Assembly (NCBI RefSeq): GCF_000717275.1
Contig: NZ_JNYV01000002.1
Coordinates: 992,001 to 1,056,000 of the forward strand
Length of the DNA stretch: 64,000 nucleotides
Origin: Kitasatospora arboriphila
Lineage (GTDB): Bacteria; Actinomycetota; Actinomycetes; Mycobacteriales; Mycobacteriaceae
Direction of reading: 5' to 3'
Within the stretch, counting starts at the first letter, position 1. The number at the start of each line of letters is the position of its first letter. This document shows, piece by piece, positions 43,845 through 52,705 of the stretch. The notes beneath the pieces are model-generated. The model saw only the letters and a program-made list of their open reading frames with translations, was not told the DNA's origin and searched no databases. Both the position numbers and the translations under genes were made by a program.

Positions 43845-45179
43845 ATGCCAGGGACCTCGTGTGACCTGCTGGTGATCGGCGCGGGGATGGCAGGGCTGAC
43901 CGCGGCGGCCAGAGTCGCCCTCGCGGGAAAGTCGGTGACTGTCGTAGAAGTCGGTGAGGATGTTGGTGGATCGGCCAGGTTTGCCGGTTACGCTTGGACC
44001 GCGCCCGACCGAGAGGTCATGGCGCGACACAATTCGCATGGCGATCCGGCTTTGCGTGAAGCACTCGTCGACGGATTCGCCGGGGGTGTCGACTGGATCC
44101 GCTCCGTCGGCGTGACGGTCGGTCCGGCACAACCGATTCTCGGTTTCGGTCAGGGGCACAAGTTCGACACCAATCACTACCTCGACACGTGTAAACGGCT
44201 TGTGCTCGAGAACGGCGGGAAACTGTTGCTGCGCACCGAGACCGAGGAGCTGCTGACCGACGGGGGCCAGGTCGTCGGCATACGAGTGCGCGGTCCAGGC
44301 GGCGCAGCGGACATTCGGACGAAGAACACGCTGCTGGCCACCGGTGGGTTCCAGGGCAGCAAAGACCTCCTGGCAAGGTATGTCCACCCAGAGGCCGGCA
44401 GTATGCCGCTGAGATCAAACCCCAACAGTGTTGGCGCCGGCCTGCGTCTGGCGCAGCAGATCGGCGCCGCAACGGGTGCCGACGGCGCGGGGTTCTACGG
44501 ACATCTGATCCCGGCCGGCGTCGAGTTCAGAGACTCCGCCGACTTCGTTGACCTGTCGTTGTATTACAGCGAACACGCTCTGTTGTTCAACACTGCCGGC
44601 CACCGGTTCGTCGACGAGACCCTGGGTGACCACCTCACGACGATGGCCCTGCTGGAACAACCGGGCGGCCGTGGTCTGCTCGTTGCCGATGCCCGGGTCC
44701 ACCGGGAGTGGATGGTGGCCTCGTACGTGGAGGGCGCCGTGGCCGTCGACAAGTTCACCTTGGCGAGCAAGCGTGGTGGTCATGTGGGTATGGCCGAGGA
44801 CCTGTCGGAATTCGAGTACCTGCCCGACGAGTGGGGTTACGACGGTCTGGCCATCGCCGAGCAGATCGCCGACTTCAACAACCGAGCCAGGAACCACGAC
44901 CCATTGATCCCCGGCAGATCGCACGACGCACTGCCTCTCGACGAACCGCCGTACTACCTGATCGAGGCGGCACCGGCGATCACGTTCCCCTTCTACGGGG
45001 TGAAAATCGACGCCCGGGCTCGTGTGCTCGACCCGAGCGGCACACCTGTCGGTGGGCTGCTCGCAGCCGGCTCGGATACGGGGGGTCTGTGGAACCGCGC
45101 TTACGCGGGTGGTCTGGCCACGGCACTCGTGTTCGGGCTTGCGGCCGGTGAGACCGCGTTGGCCTCGCCGGGATCGTGA
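43845..45179 (+). CDS. FAD-dependent dehydrogenase of the FrdA/3-ketosteroid-dehydrogenase family
   Basis: 444 residues. The FAD Rossmann motif GAGMAGLTAA is at about 12-21, ending in VVEVGEDVGGSARFAG. The FAD_binding_2 core shows TKNTLLATGGFQGSKDLLARYV, and the C-terminal FAD segment is PVGGLLAAGSDTGGLWNRAYAGGLATALVFG. The family introduces or reduces C=C bonds next to a carbonyl (3-ketosteroid delta-1-dehydrogenase, fumarate reductase, flavocytochrome-type). At 444 residues it lacks the long inserts of classical KstD. Its gene follows solute-binding copy 2 by 46 bp and is probably co-transcribed with it. The substrate is likely an alicyclic or unsaturated acid taken up by that system, which is inference. 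Confidence 0.85.
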   Translation: MPGTSCDLLVIGAGMAGLTAAARVALAGKSVTVVEVGEDVGGSARFAGYAWTAPDREVMARHNSHGDPALREALVDGFAGGVDWIRSVGVTVGPAQPILGFGQGHKFDTNHYLDTCKRLVLENGGKLLLRTETEELLTDGGQVVGIRVRGPGGAADIRTKNTLLATGGFQGSKDLLARYVHPEAGSMPLRSNPNSVGAGLRLAQQIGAATGADGAGFYGHLIPAGVEFRDSADFVDLSLYYSEHALLFNTAGHRFVDETLGDHLTTMALLEQPGGRGLLVADARVHREWMVASYVEGAVAVDKFTLASKRGGHVGMAEDLSEFEYLPDEWGYDGLAIAEQIADFNNRARNHDPLIPGRSHDALPLDEPPYYLIEAAPAITFPFYGVKIDARARVLDPSGTPVGGLLAAGSDTGGLWNRAYAGGLATALVFGLAAGETALASPGS

Positions 45180-45217
45180 CCCAGCCGAATATGTGCTGGT
45201 CAGACGACCGCGAAAAC

Positions 45218-45235
45218 TGAAGTGCATTCAGTTCA
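45218..45235. promoter_or_regulatory. TGAACTGA-type operator, site 4 (upstream copy)
   Basis: TGAAGTGCATTCAGTTCA matches 14 of 16 positions, and overlaps the perfect arms AACTGAA (45215-45221) and TTCAGTT (45227-45233). It lies 20 bp before the -35 of the 45321 operon, upstream of site 5 by 66 bp centre to centre. Confidence 0.6.
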
Positions 45236-45250
45236 AATAAACACCTCTTG

Positions 45251-45283
45251 GTGATTGACATCACAGCACAACCAGATTAAGTT
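45251..45283 (+). promoter_or_regulatory. Promoter of the hydrolase-transporter operon, with the conserved 14-mer
   Basis: GTGATTGACATCAC (45251-45264) provides TTGACA (45255-45260). After 17 bp TAAGTT (45278-45283) can serve as -10. The layout is the same as at 42688-42721, and operator site 5 starts on the next base. Confidence 0.68.
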
Positions 45284-45301
45284 CAAACTGACATCAGTTC
45301 A
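45284..45301. promoter_or_regulatory. TGAACTGA-type operator, site 5
   Basis: CAAACTGACATCAGTTCA matches 14 of 16 fixed positions; AACTGA and TCAGTT arms are perfect. It abuts the -10 hexamer and lies 20 bp before the ATG at 45321. Confidence 0.68.
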
Positions 45302-45320
45302 GTTTGGCGAAAGGCAAGCA

Positions 45321-46013
45321 ATGTCCTTCCTCTTGGTGCACGGCGCAGGTATGAGCGCGACGTGCTGGGACCGCCTCGCCCCACTGCTTGCGAGGCGCGT
45401 TGTCGCCGTTGATCTACCCGGTCGTGGCACACGCGCCGAGCAGGATCTCCGCACGGTGACCCTCGACGACTGCGCGGCAGCGATCATCGACGACGTCCGC
45501 AACGCCGACCTGGAAGACATCACCGTCGTCGCACATTCGTTCGCCGGCGTCTCCGTTCCTCGAGTCCTCGCGCAGTTGGCCGACAGGATCAGGCATGTCG
45601 TCTTCTTGTCGGCGGTGGTGCCCGCCGACGGAACGCGTGTGATCGACGGCATCGATCCCGGCGTGCGCGAGGCGGTTCAGCAATCCATCGATGGGGGCCT
45701 GTACCAGCAGAACCCGGCAGCTGTGCCGGGGATGCTGTGCAACGACATGACCGAGGAGCAGACGGAGTGGACGCTTGCCCAACTGGTGGACGATGCGGCC
45801 GCATTGCTCTCCGAGCCGGTTGACCTCTCTGGTCTGAAAGTAGACGTGCCACGAACTTACATCCGGCTGTCCCGGGACGCCTGCTACACCCCAGAGCTTC
45901 AGGCCAGATCGGCGGCTCTGGTGGGAGGGCAGACCTTGTACCTCGAGTCGGGCCACATGGCGATGATCTCCATTCCGGAGGTACTCGCGAAGACGCTGAA
46001 TCACATCGGCTGA
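45321..46013 (+). CDS. Alpha/beta-hydrolase (methylesterase/EstC-like)
   Basis: 230 residues. The oxyanion segment LLVHGAGMSATCWDRL comes first, then AVDLPGRGTR, the nucleophile elbow VVAHSFAG with Ser73 and a late SGHMAMIS that supplies the catalytic His. An acid residue in RLSRDACYTPELQ completes a probable triad. The layout and size match plant MES/salicylate-esterase-like and EstC bacterial carboxylesterases. It opens the operon hydrolase - binding protein 3 - SDR - ATPase - permease - SDR, so it likely hydrolyses the imported ester or lactone. Confidence 0.85.
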   Translation: MSFLLVHGAGMSATCWDRLAPLLARRVVAVDLPGRGTRAEQDLRTVTLDDCAAAIIDDVRNADLEDITVVAHSFAGVSVPRVLAQLADRIRHVVFLSAVVPADGTRVIDGIDPGVREAVQQSIDGGLYQQNPAAVPGMLCNDMTEEQTEWTLAQLVDDAAALLSEPVDLSGLKVDVPRTYIRLSRDACYTPELQARSAALVGGQTLYLESGHMAMISIPEVLAKTLNHIG

Positions 46014-46079
46014 CAACCAGTTCGACTGCTCGACCTCCATCAGTGGGAACCTCGCTCGAGAGGTCCGGAAGAGAAAGCA

Positions 46080-47126
46080 TTGTTAACAATGAGACCCATC
46101 TCGAAAGCGATTGCGGCAGTTGCCATAGCAGCGTCCACGTTCGGTCTGGCCGCGTGCGGGGGTAGCTCGTCTTCCTCCGGTCCCGTGGAGGGTAGCTGGG
46201 ACGACGTCGTCGCGGCCGCCAACAAGGAGGGCAGCGTGATGCTGTACTCCAGCCAGAAGCCGGCGAACCTCGAGGCGCTCAAAGCGGCGTTCAATTCGAA
46301 ATACCCGGACATAGCAATGGATTTCGTTCGCGGTACCGACGCGGAGATCAATCCGCGAATCGAGACCGAGAACAAGACCGGCAAGGGCATCGCCGACGTA
46401 CACATGCTCACCGACGCCGCGTGGATTCAGAACGCGGCCGACTCGGGCTCGTACTCGGCCGATCTGGTCGGCCCCGCACTGGACGCACCGGCCTACGAAC
46501 CGGACAAGAGTGTCATCAACGACCGGTTCTTCCTCACCAGCGCAGCCGTGTTCGCTCTCGGATGGAACACAGGCGCGGTGCCCGGAGGGCTCAATACGCC
46601 GCAGGACATCTTGAACCCGGCATACAAGGGCAAGATCGGCATCGTCAATCCGACCGGGATCGCCTCGTACGTAGACCTTTATCGGTACTACGCCAAGACC
46701 TACGGCGAAGACTACTGGGAGCAGCTCGCTGCACTCGAGCCTCGTGTGTATCCCAGCGCGCTCGGTGTGGCGCAGGCGTTGACTTCAGGCGAAGTCGTGG
46801 TCTCTCCGTCGGTGCAACCACTGGTCACCGAAGTCGAGGCCGGCGCACCCGTCAACTGGAAGCTTCCCCCGACCCCTTGGGGCACACCCTGGTACAGCCA
46901 GGTCGTCGGCGTCGCACCCCATCCGAACGCTGCGCAGGTACTCGCCGACTTCATGGTCACCACGGAGGGTCAGACAGCGCTGAACCCGGGCTACGCCGCT
47001 GCGCTGCCGGACATCCCTGGCGCGGTGGCCAGAGCGCAGGACATCGCGTCGCCAGACATTGCCGAGCTGACACCCGAGAAGGTCGAGCAATACTCCGAAG
47101 AATGGCAAAAGCTCTTCCAGAGCTGA
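46080..47126 (+). CDS. Extracellular solute-binding lipoprotein (Fbp/iron type), copy 3
   Basis: 348 residues from TTG 46080, which has GGAAGAG (46067-46073) at good spacing; ATG 46089 is the alternative. The signal peptide ends in the lipobox GLAAC. The body repeats the paralogue pattern: KEGSVMLYSSQKPANLEALKAAF, ETENKTGKGIADVHMLTD, FALGWNTGAVPGGL, RVYPSALGVAQALTSGEVVVSP and HPNAAQVLADFMVTTEGQTALN. It is the copy within the operon of the only ATPase and permease of this class in the window, so it is the cognate binding protein. The ligand is unknown. Confidence 0.9.
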   Translation: MLTMRPISKAIAAVAIAASTFGLAACGGSSSSSGPVEGSWDDVVAAANKEGSVMLYSSQKPANLEALKAAFNSKYPDIAMDFVRGTDAEINPRIETENKTGKGIADVHMLTDAAWIQNAADSGSYSADLVGPALDAPAYEPDKSVINDRFFLTSAAVFALGWNTGAVPGGLNTPQDILNPAYKGKIGIVNPTGIASYVDLYRYYAKTYGEDYWEQLAALEPRVYPSALGVAQALTSGEVVVSPSVQPLVTEVEAGAPVNWKLPPTPWGTPWYSQVVGVAPHPNAAQVLADFMVTTEGQTALNPGYAAALPDIPGAVARAQDIASPDIAELTPEKVEQYSEEWQKLFQS

Positions 47127-47169
47127 CCCAACACCGCACGAACCCCCGATTCCGAGTCGAAAGGACGCC

Positions 47170-47949
47170 ATGAACAGCTCGTCACCACAGTTCCGCGGGA
47201 CCAACGTGTTGATCACCGGCGCGTCGAAAGGGATCGGGGGTGCGTGTGCCCGGGAGTTCGCGCGGCGAGGGGCAACCGTCTGGCTGTCCGACGTCGACGA
47301 CGCGGCGGGCCGGGATCTGGCCGACGAATTGGGCGCCGACGCCCACTACCTCCATCTCGACGTGACCTCAGAAATCGATTGGGCTACAGCGACTGCCGAG
47401 ATATCGCGTCAGGCGCCCCTTGATGTCCTGGTCAACAGCGCCGGCGCGGCAATGAAGGCCCCGCTGGCAGAAACCTCGCTTGACCAGTTTCGCGTGATGA
47501 TCGATCTCAACTTGATCGGCACATTCCTGGGGATCAAGGCAGCCGCCTCGGCGATGTCGCAAGGCGGCTCCATCATCAACCTCGCATCGCTGCGCGGCGT
47601 ACTCGCGACCGCCGAACTCGGGGCCTACGGTGCGTCGAAATTCGGTGTCCGCGCCCTGACCAAGGTGGCAGCGCTCGAACTCGCAGACCGCGGGATCCGG
47701 GTCAACGCAGTATGCCCGGGCAGTATCGACACCGCGATCACGTCGTCGGCGGGCTTTGCGGCCGACGACGTGGAGGCTTACGTGAAAAGCATCCCGATGC
47801 AACGCCGCGGCACTCCTGCCGAAGTCGCGAAGGTCATCGCGTTCCTGGCCGGAGACGACAGCAGTTACGTCACCGGCACCGACATGCTCGTGGATGGTGG
47901 CACCGCCGCCGGTGTCCGCACTCCGAAGAAATCAACGCAGAAGGTATGA
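47170..47949 (+). CDS. Short-chain dehydrogenase/reductase (SDR)
   Basis: 259 residues with every classical SDR landmark: TGASKGIG at about 16, NSAG (the NNAG variant), catalytic Ser in NLASLRG, and YxxxK in YGASKFG. The C-terminal PMQRRGTPAEVAKVIAFLAGDDSSYVTGTDMLVDGG is typical of 3-oxoacyl/alcohol-type SDRs. An acidic residue after the second strand (WLSDVDD) points to NAD(H). It lies between the binding protein and the ATPase, so oxidation of an alcohol from the imported compound is likely. Confidence 0.88.
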   Translation: MNSSSPQFRGTNVLITGASKGIGGACAREFARRGATVWLSDVDDAAGRDLADELGADAHYLHLDVTSEIDWATATAEISRQAPLDVLVNSAGAAMKAPLAETSLDQFRVMIDLNLIGTFLGIKAAASAMSQGGSIINLASLRGVLATAELGAYGASKFGVRALTKVAALELADRGIRVNAVCPGSIDTAITSSAGFAADDVEAYVKSIPMQRRGTPAEVAKVIAFLAGDDSSYVTGTDMLVDGGTAAGVRTPKKSTQKV

Positions 47950-47950
47950 G

Positions 47951-49114
47951 ATGACCTCAGAATTCAGAGTTTCCGGTCTGACCAAGACCTACGGATCGAA
48001 CACGGTCGTCGACCAACTCGACCTGACGATCGAGGAGGGCGAGTTCCTGGTCTTACTCGGTCCCAGTGGCTGTGGCAAGACGACGACCCTGCGGTGTCTG
48101 GCTGGACTCGAGACCCCCCAGGACGGCACGATCGCATTCAAGGACCGGACCGTGTTCGACGGCAAGGAACATCTCAATGTGCCCGCGCACAAGCGGAACA
48201 TCGGAATGGTCTTTCAGTCCTACGCGCTCTGGCCGCACATGACGGTGCGGAAGAACATCCAGTATCCGCTCAAGGTGCGAAAGATGAAGCAGGCAATGGC
48301 CGACGGCGCCGTCGAGGCAGCGGCCGACATGGTCGACTGCGGCCAACTGCTCGACCGGTACCCGTCACAGCTCAGTGGCGGGCAGCAACAGCGCGTCGCA
48401 GTTGCCCGTGGCCTCGTCTCTCAGCCCGACCTCATCCTCTTCGACGAGCCACTGAGCAATCTCGATGCGAGGTTGCGCGACCAGGTCCGTTCGCAGATTC
48501 ACCAGTTGCACCAAAACCTGGGCTTCACCGCGGTTTTCGTCACGCACGATCAGGCCGAGGCGTTTGCACTCGGCGACCGGCTCGCAATCATGAAGTCCGG
48601 AAAGATCGAGCAGTACGATGCTCCGGAGCACGTCTTCGAGAACCCGGTTTCGGAATATGTGGCGGCATTCATCGGAATGGGGAACCGCCTGGAATTGCGA
48701 CGCGGCCACGACGGGTGGATCACCTCGGGAGGCGACTCGATCGATCTGCGCCATTCCGTGGTCCGCGGCGTTGCCGACGAAGGGACATCGGCAGTCGCCC
48801 GCTTCCGGGCGGACGATCTGCACCTACACCAGTCGATGGCCGAGGTGCCCGCCGGAAACGTTGCGCTGCACGCCGAATTGGTGACGTATGAGTACGGCGG
48901 ACGCCACTTCGATGTCACCGTCAAGAGCGGAAGCGAGGAGCTGACGCTGCGTGCCAATGCCTCCGAACACAGCGCCGCCCTTCGCCGCAGCAAGCCAGGT
49001 GCGCCGATGGTCGTGAGCTTCTCACCGTCGAGCCTTCGGGTGTTCGCCGGTGACGAGGCAGATCGCGCGGCGGCAGCGGACTTGGCGACCAGCCGAGCCA
49101 AGGAGACGGTCTGA
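47951..49114 (+). CDS. ABC transporter ATPase, Fbp/Pot type with TOBE domain
   Basis: 387 residues. Walker A GPSGCGKTT (37-45), Q-loop MVFQSYALWPHMTV, signature LSGGQQQR (near 138), Walker B LILFDEPLSNLD and the switch His in VTHDQAEA are all present. After about 240 residues a TOBE-like regulatory domain follows (RFRADDLHLHQSMAEVPAGNVALHAELV). This is the CUT1/Fbp/Pot architecture. It starts 1 bp after the SDR stop and overlaps the permease ATG by one base. It is the only ATPase available in the window to the three Fbp-type binding proteins. Confidence 0.92.
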   Translation: MTSEFRVSGLTKTYGSNTVVDQLDLTIEEGEFLVLLGPSGCGKTTTLRCLAGLETPQDGTIAFKDRTVFDGKEHLNVPAHKRNIGMVFQSYALWPHMTVRKNIQYPLKVRKMKQAMADGAVEAAADMVDCGQLLDRYPSQLSGGQQQRVAVARGLVSQPDLILFDEPLSNLDARLRDQVRSQIHQLHQNLGFTAVFVTHDQAEAFALGDRLAIMKSGKIEQYDAPEHVFENPVSEYVAAFIGMGNRLELRRGHDGWITSGGDSIDLRHSVVRGVADEGTSAVARFRADDLHLHQSMAEVPAGNVALHAELVTYEYGGRHFDVTVKSGSEELTLRANASEHSAALRRSKPGAPMVVSFSPSSLRVFAGDEADRAAAADLATSRAKETV

Positions 49115-50841
49115 TGGCCACACTCACAGCCGAACCCCAATCGCCGCCGTCTCCGCGGCCACGCCCGTCATCACGGTCGGTCATTCCCGCACAGTGGCGC
49201 GGAAGGATCTGGTACGGCGCACTGTTGGCGATACTCGCATATCTGGTGCTCCTGCCGATGATCCGGCTGCAACTCTTGGCATTCGAGAACGGTGGCCAGG
49301 GTTACCGCACCACCTACGGTCGCTTCGACATAGCCGAGACGATCTGGACGACGATCGCACTGGCACTCGGATCCCTCGTGATCGCGATGGTGCTCGGAAC
49401 CCTGCTCGCCTTCGCTGCGAGTAGGCTACCGGCGAAACTGGGCTTCCTGCGCATCATTCCGATTCTCCCCATCGTCATGCCGGCCGTCGCCAACATCGTC
49501 GGCTGGGCGTTCCTGCTCTCTCCGGGACCGGGATACCTGAACGTTCTCCTGCGAAAGTTGCCCTGGTGGAGCGGGTCCGACACCGGGCCGATCGACGTGT
49601 ACACCGTGCCGTGGATCATCATCCTCACCGGATTCGGGCTGACCTCGTTTGTCTATCTGTTCGTCAGCTCAGGTATGCAGAACATCAGCTCCGAGCATCT
49701 GGAGGCCGCCCAGGTGAGCGGGTCGTCAACATTCGGTGTGTTCTTCAAGGTGGTACTGCCACTGCTCCGGCCGTCTCTCATCTACGGCGGCGGCATCGCT
49801 TTCCTGCTGGGGCTCGGTCAGTTCACCGGGCCGTTGCTGCTCGGCCAGAACAGCGGAGTCAAGGTGCTCACCACGGAGATGTACCGACGTGTGTCGGAGT
49901 CGCCGTCCGACTTTGCCGCAGCCGCGGCCGCCGGCTCACCGCTGGTCATCTTCGGTATCGCTCTGGTCCTGGTCCAAAAGTTGATGCTGGGCAACCAGAC
50001 CCGCTTCGTCACCCACGGCGGCAAAGCCTTCGCGCCGCCCACGGGAAAGGGAACATGGGCAACGGTCACCATCTCGCTGTTTGCTCTGTTCGCGCTGGTG
50101 ATCCCGCTCGTAGGGCTGATCATCGTCTCGCTGACCCCCTACTGGTCCGGATCGCTGTCCTGGAGCCTGTTCACCCTCGACAATTTCCGAGAGCTGCTGC
50201 GTACCGATGCCATCGTCGAGTCCGTCATCACCAGCGTTGTCACGTCGCTCGGTGCGGTCGTGATCGTGGTTCCCATCGGCTATCTGATGGCCAACCTCTT
50301 GGTCCGAGGCCGGCGATTCAAGATCCTGGCGCTGATCGGCGACCTGATGACCGCCCTGCCCCTGGGCATTCCGGCAGTGATCTTCGGCGTCGGATTCCTG
50401 CTGACCTACACCGAGCCGCCGTTCATCCTGTACGGCACCCGGACGGTCATCATCCTGGTGTACATCGTGCTGATGCTTCCGTTCGCGACGCGCATGCAGA
50501 TGACAGCGATGCTGGCACTGGGCAACACCTACACCGAAGCGTCGGCAACCAGTGGTGCCTCACCCCTCGTGACGAACATGCGAATCATGCTGCCGCTCAT
50601 GCGTCCTACGATCCTCAGTGCGGTTGCGTTGATGTTCATCCTGCTCACCCATGAGTTCGCTGCGTCGCTGCTGGTCCGTGCTTCCACGACGCAGGTGATG
50701 GGAACGCTTTTGTTCGACATGTGGCAGAACGGCACCTATCCGCTGGTGGCGGCCATGGCGCTACTCATGACGGCGGTGACGACCGGCGGTGTGGCAATTG
50801 CCATGCTGATCGGTGGCCGCAACGTGCTCAGCAAGCTCTGA
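49114..50841 (+). CDS. ABC transporter permease, FbpB-type two-domain fusion
   Basis: 575 residues with about twelve membrane spans, made of two binding-protein-dependent permease domains. The first EAA-type loop is LEAAQVSGSSTFGVFFKVVLPLLRPSLIYGGGIAF (around 190-225). The second is TEASATSGASPLVTNMRIMLPLMRPTILSAVALMFI (around 475-510). This internal duplication is the FbpB arrangement, in which one chain forms the whole channel. It overlaps the ATPase stop by one base and is followed by an SDR 24 bp later. Confidence 0.92.
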   Translation: MATLTAEPQSPPSPRPRPSSRSVIPAQWRGRIWYGALLAILAYLVLLPMIRLQLLAFENGGQGYRTTYGRFDIAETIWTTIALALGSLVIAMVLGTLLAFAASRLPAKLGFLRIIPILPIVMPAVANIVGWAFLLSPGPGYLNVLLRKLPWWSGSDTGPIDVYTVPWIIILTGFGLTSFVYLFVSSGMQNISSEHLEAAQVSGSSTFGVFFKVVLPLLRPSLIYGGGIAFLLGLGQFTGPLLLGQNSGVKVLTTEMYRRVSESPSDFAAAAAAGSPLVIFGIALVLVQKLMLGNQTRFVTHGGKAFAPPTGKGTWATVTISLFALFALVIPLVGLIIVSLTPYWSGSLSWSLFTLDNFRELLRTDAIVESVITSVVTSLGAVVIVVPIGYLMANLLVRGRRFKILALIGDLMTALPLGIPAVIFGVGFLLTYTEPPFILYGTRTVIILVYIVLMLPFATRMQMTAMLALGNTYTEASATSGASPLVTNMRIMLPLMRPTILSAVALMFILLTHEFAASLLVRASTTQVMGTLLFDMWQNGTYPLVAAMALLMTAVTTGGVAIAMLIGGRNVLSKL

Positions 50842-50865
50842 GCCGACACAGAAGGCGAAGAGTAA

Positions 50866-51630
50866 ATGACTGATGGCAGAACGCGTTTGCAGGGCAAGGT
50901 CGTGTTGGTCACCGGCGCAACCGGAGGGATCGGCGTTGAGATCGTGCGCCGACTCGCCTCCGAGGGCGCGACCCTGGTGGTGACCGATCTTGCGCTCGAC
51001 GGTTGCGAGAAGCTGGTCGCAGGGCTGGATTCTCCACAGAACCATCTGGCGCTCGGTCTCGACATCGCGTCCGAGCAGCAATGGATCTACGCTGTAGATC
51101 GAGTGTCTGAACGCTTTTCGCGGCTCGATGCGGTTGTCAACAACGGTGCCATCGGAAGCCTCGAATCTGTTGTCGATGAGAGTCTGGACCGGTACAACAG
51201 GGTCATCGAGGTCAGTCAGACCGGTACCTGGCTCGGGATGAAGCACGCGGGAGCATTGGTCGAGCAGTCCGGTGGCGGCTCAATAGTCAACATCTGCTCG
51301 ATCCTGGGCACAGTTGGTGGGATGGGGAACAGCTTTGCCTATGCCGCAGCCAAGGGAGCGGTCAGGACCATGACGAAGAACGCCGCCCTGCACTGGGCGA
51401 CCAAAGGTGTGCGCGTCAATTCGATCCATCCGGGGTTCATCGAGACCCAGCAGTTGCTCGATCGGTATGAGGGCACTGAACGTCATCGCGCGATGCTCGC
51501 CAATACACCGATGGGCCGGCTCGGGCGGGCGTCCGAGGTCGCGGCAGCGGTCGCCTTCCTGGCCGGCGACGACGCCACGTTCATCACCGGTAGCGAGCTG
51601 AATGTCGACGGTGGCTGGACCGCCGCCTGA
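50866..51630 (+). CDS. Short-chain dehydrogenase/reductase (SDR), last gene of transporter operon
   Basis: 254 residues. TGATGGIG opens the coenzyme fold. Instead of NNAG there is NNGA (DAVVNNGAIGSLES), a mild deviation. The catalytic Ser is in NICSILG and the pair in YAAAKGA. The C-terminal VAFLAGDDATFITGSELNVDGGWTA closes the fold. The aspartate in VVTDLALDG indicates NAD(H). It is the sixth gene of the operon from 45321 and faces the MBL gene. Confidence 0.87.
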   Translation: MTDGRTRLQGKVVLVTGATGGIGVEIVRRLASEGATLVVTDLALDGCEKLVAGLDSPQNHLALGLDIASEQQWIYAVDRVSERFSRLDAVVNNGAIGSLESVVDESLDRYNRVIEVSQTGTWLGMKHAGALVEQSGGGSIVNICSILGTVGGMGNSFAYAAAKGAVRTMTKNAALHWATKGVRVNSIHPGFIETQQLLDRYEGTERHRAMLANTPMGRLGRASEVAAAVAFLAGDDATFITGSELNVDGGWTAA

Positions 51631-51685
51631 CAGCGCCTGTTAGGAAGACCTGGCCGGCAGCAGGGTGGATGGATTGCGCGTGCCG

Positions 51686-52705
51686 TCACCGCACGGTGAA
51701 GACATCCACTCCTTCTCGATGTTCGACGTTCAGCCTGCCGCGCTCGGCGAGGACATCGAGGTGTGCCAGTGTTTCGCACGTGGCGACCATCTGGTTGAAG
51801 TTGTCGAGGGTGTCGAACGGCCGCTCGCGGCGAGTCCAGGTGAGTGCCTGTGCGACAGCGAGTCCCGTTGGCGTACTCAGGCTATCGACAGCGTTGATGG
51901 TGGCCGCGAACCGTCGCTCGTGGTGCGCGAGGAGTTCATGCACCCGCGCGTGCACACCCGATCCGGTGTTCCCGTGCGACGGCAACATGATGTGGTCATG
52001 ATTGTCGAGCATCAACTCGAGTGACCGGATGTACTTGGCGAGGGGTAGGTCCCACTCGCCGAGCTCGAAGCCGATGGACGGGGTAATCGTCGGCAACACA
52101 TGGTCGCCGGTGTAGCTGACGCCGCGATCCGTATCTTGGAACACCATGTGCCCCTTGGTGTGTCCGGGAGTGTGAACCGCAGTCAACGAGTGGCCGGCCA
52201 GGAGCAGCGGTCCTTCGGTCAGCCAGGTGTCGGGCGGTTCCCAGTCCGCGGCCGCGAATGGCTCATCGACGGAGTCGTTGTACGCCCGTTCGGCGATCCG
52301 ACGTGCCCCTGCCCGATTCAGTTCGCGCAGTGAACTCTCCGGGACGTTCGTCCCGAGTCGGGCGATTGCCTCGATGCCGACCATTTCGCCGCTCCCCAGA
52401 TGGACTCGGCATCCGTGCCTGCGTCGCAGTTCGACGGCAAACGTGTAGTGATCACGGTGCACGTGCGTCACGTAGATGTCGTGGATGTCGTCCGGGGCGC
52501 GCCCGATTGCCGAGAGCGCCCGCGTCAGTTCGTCGTAGGTGTCCTCGCGGTGCCAACCGCCGTCGATGAGGGCAAGGCCACTGTTCGTCTCCAGCGCATA
52601 GACATTGATCGCCCGCAGGCCGTCTCCGGGCATCTGCAGTGGGATTCGATGGATGCCATCGGCCACGGGGAAGCAGCCGGGCTCGGACCACGGCGCAGGG
52701 GTCAC
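51686..52705 (-). CDS. Metallo-beta-lactamase-fold hydrolase
   Basis: 339 residues from GTG 52705, whose GTGA overlaps the EthD gene stop. The metal site reads THVHRDHYT (H81, H83, D85, H86), with later ligands in VHTPGHTKGHM and YTGDHVLPTITPS. The alpha-helical C-terminal extension (SRS/winged-helix-like: HERRFAATINAVDSLSTPTG to VATCETLAHLDVLAERG) is typical of LACTB2-like or beta-lactamase-like thioesterases. Hydrolysis of an acyl-CoA thioester or lactone is plausible. It is co-transcribed with the EthD gene under operator site 6. Confidence 0.85.
   Translation of the reverse strand: MTPAPWSEPGCFPVADGIHRIPLQMPGDGLRAINVYALETNSGLALIDGGWHREDTYDELTRALSAIGRAPDDIHDIYVTHVHRDHYTFAVELRRRHGCRVHLGSGEMVGIEAIARLGTNVPESSLRELNRAGARRIAERAYNDSVDEPFAAADWEPPDTWLTEGPLLLAGHSLTAVHTPGHTKGHMVFQDTDRGVSYTGDHVLPTITPSIGFELGEWDLPLAKYIRSLELMLDNHDHIMLPSHGNTGSGVHARVHELLAHHERRFAATINAVDSLSTPTGLAVAQALTWTRRERPFDTLDNFNQMVATCETLAHLDVLAERGRLNVEHREGVDVFTVR

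Noticed and set aside
42758..47126. Ferric iron uptake as the role of the Fbp-type binding proteins
   Set aside because: The family includes iron binders, but the genes are embedded among hydrolase, dehydrogenase and CoA genes and have no iron-box-like promoter element that I can see.
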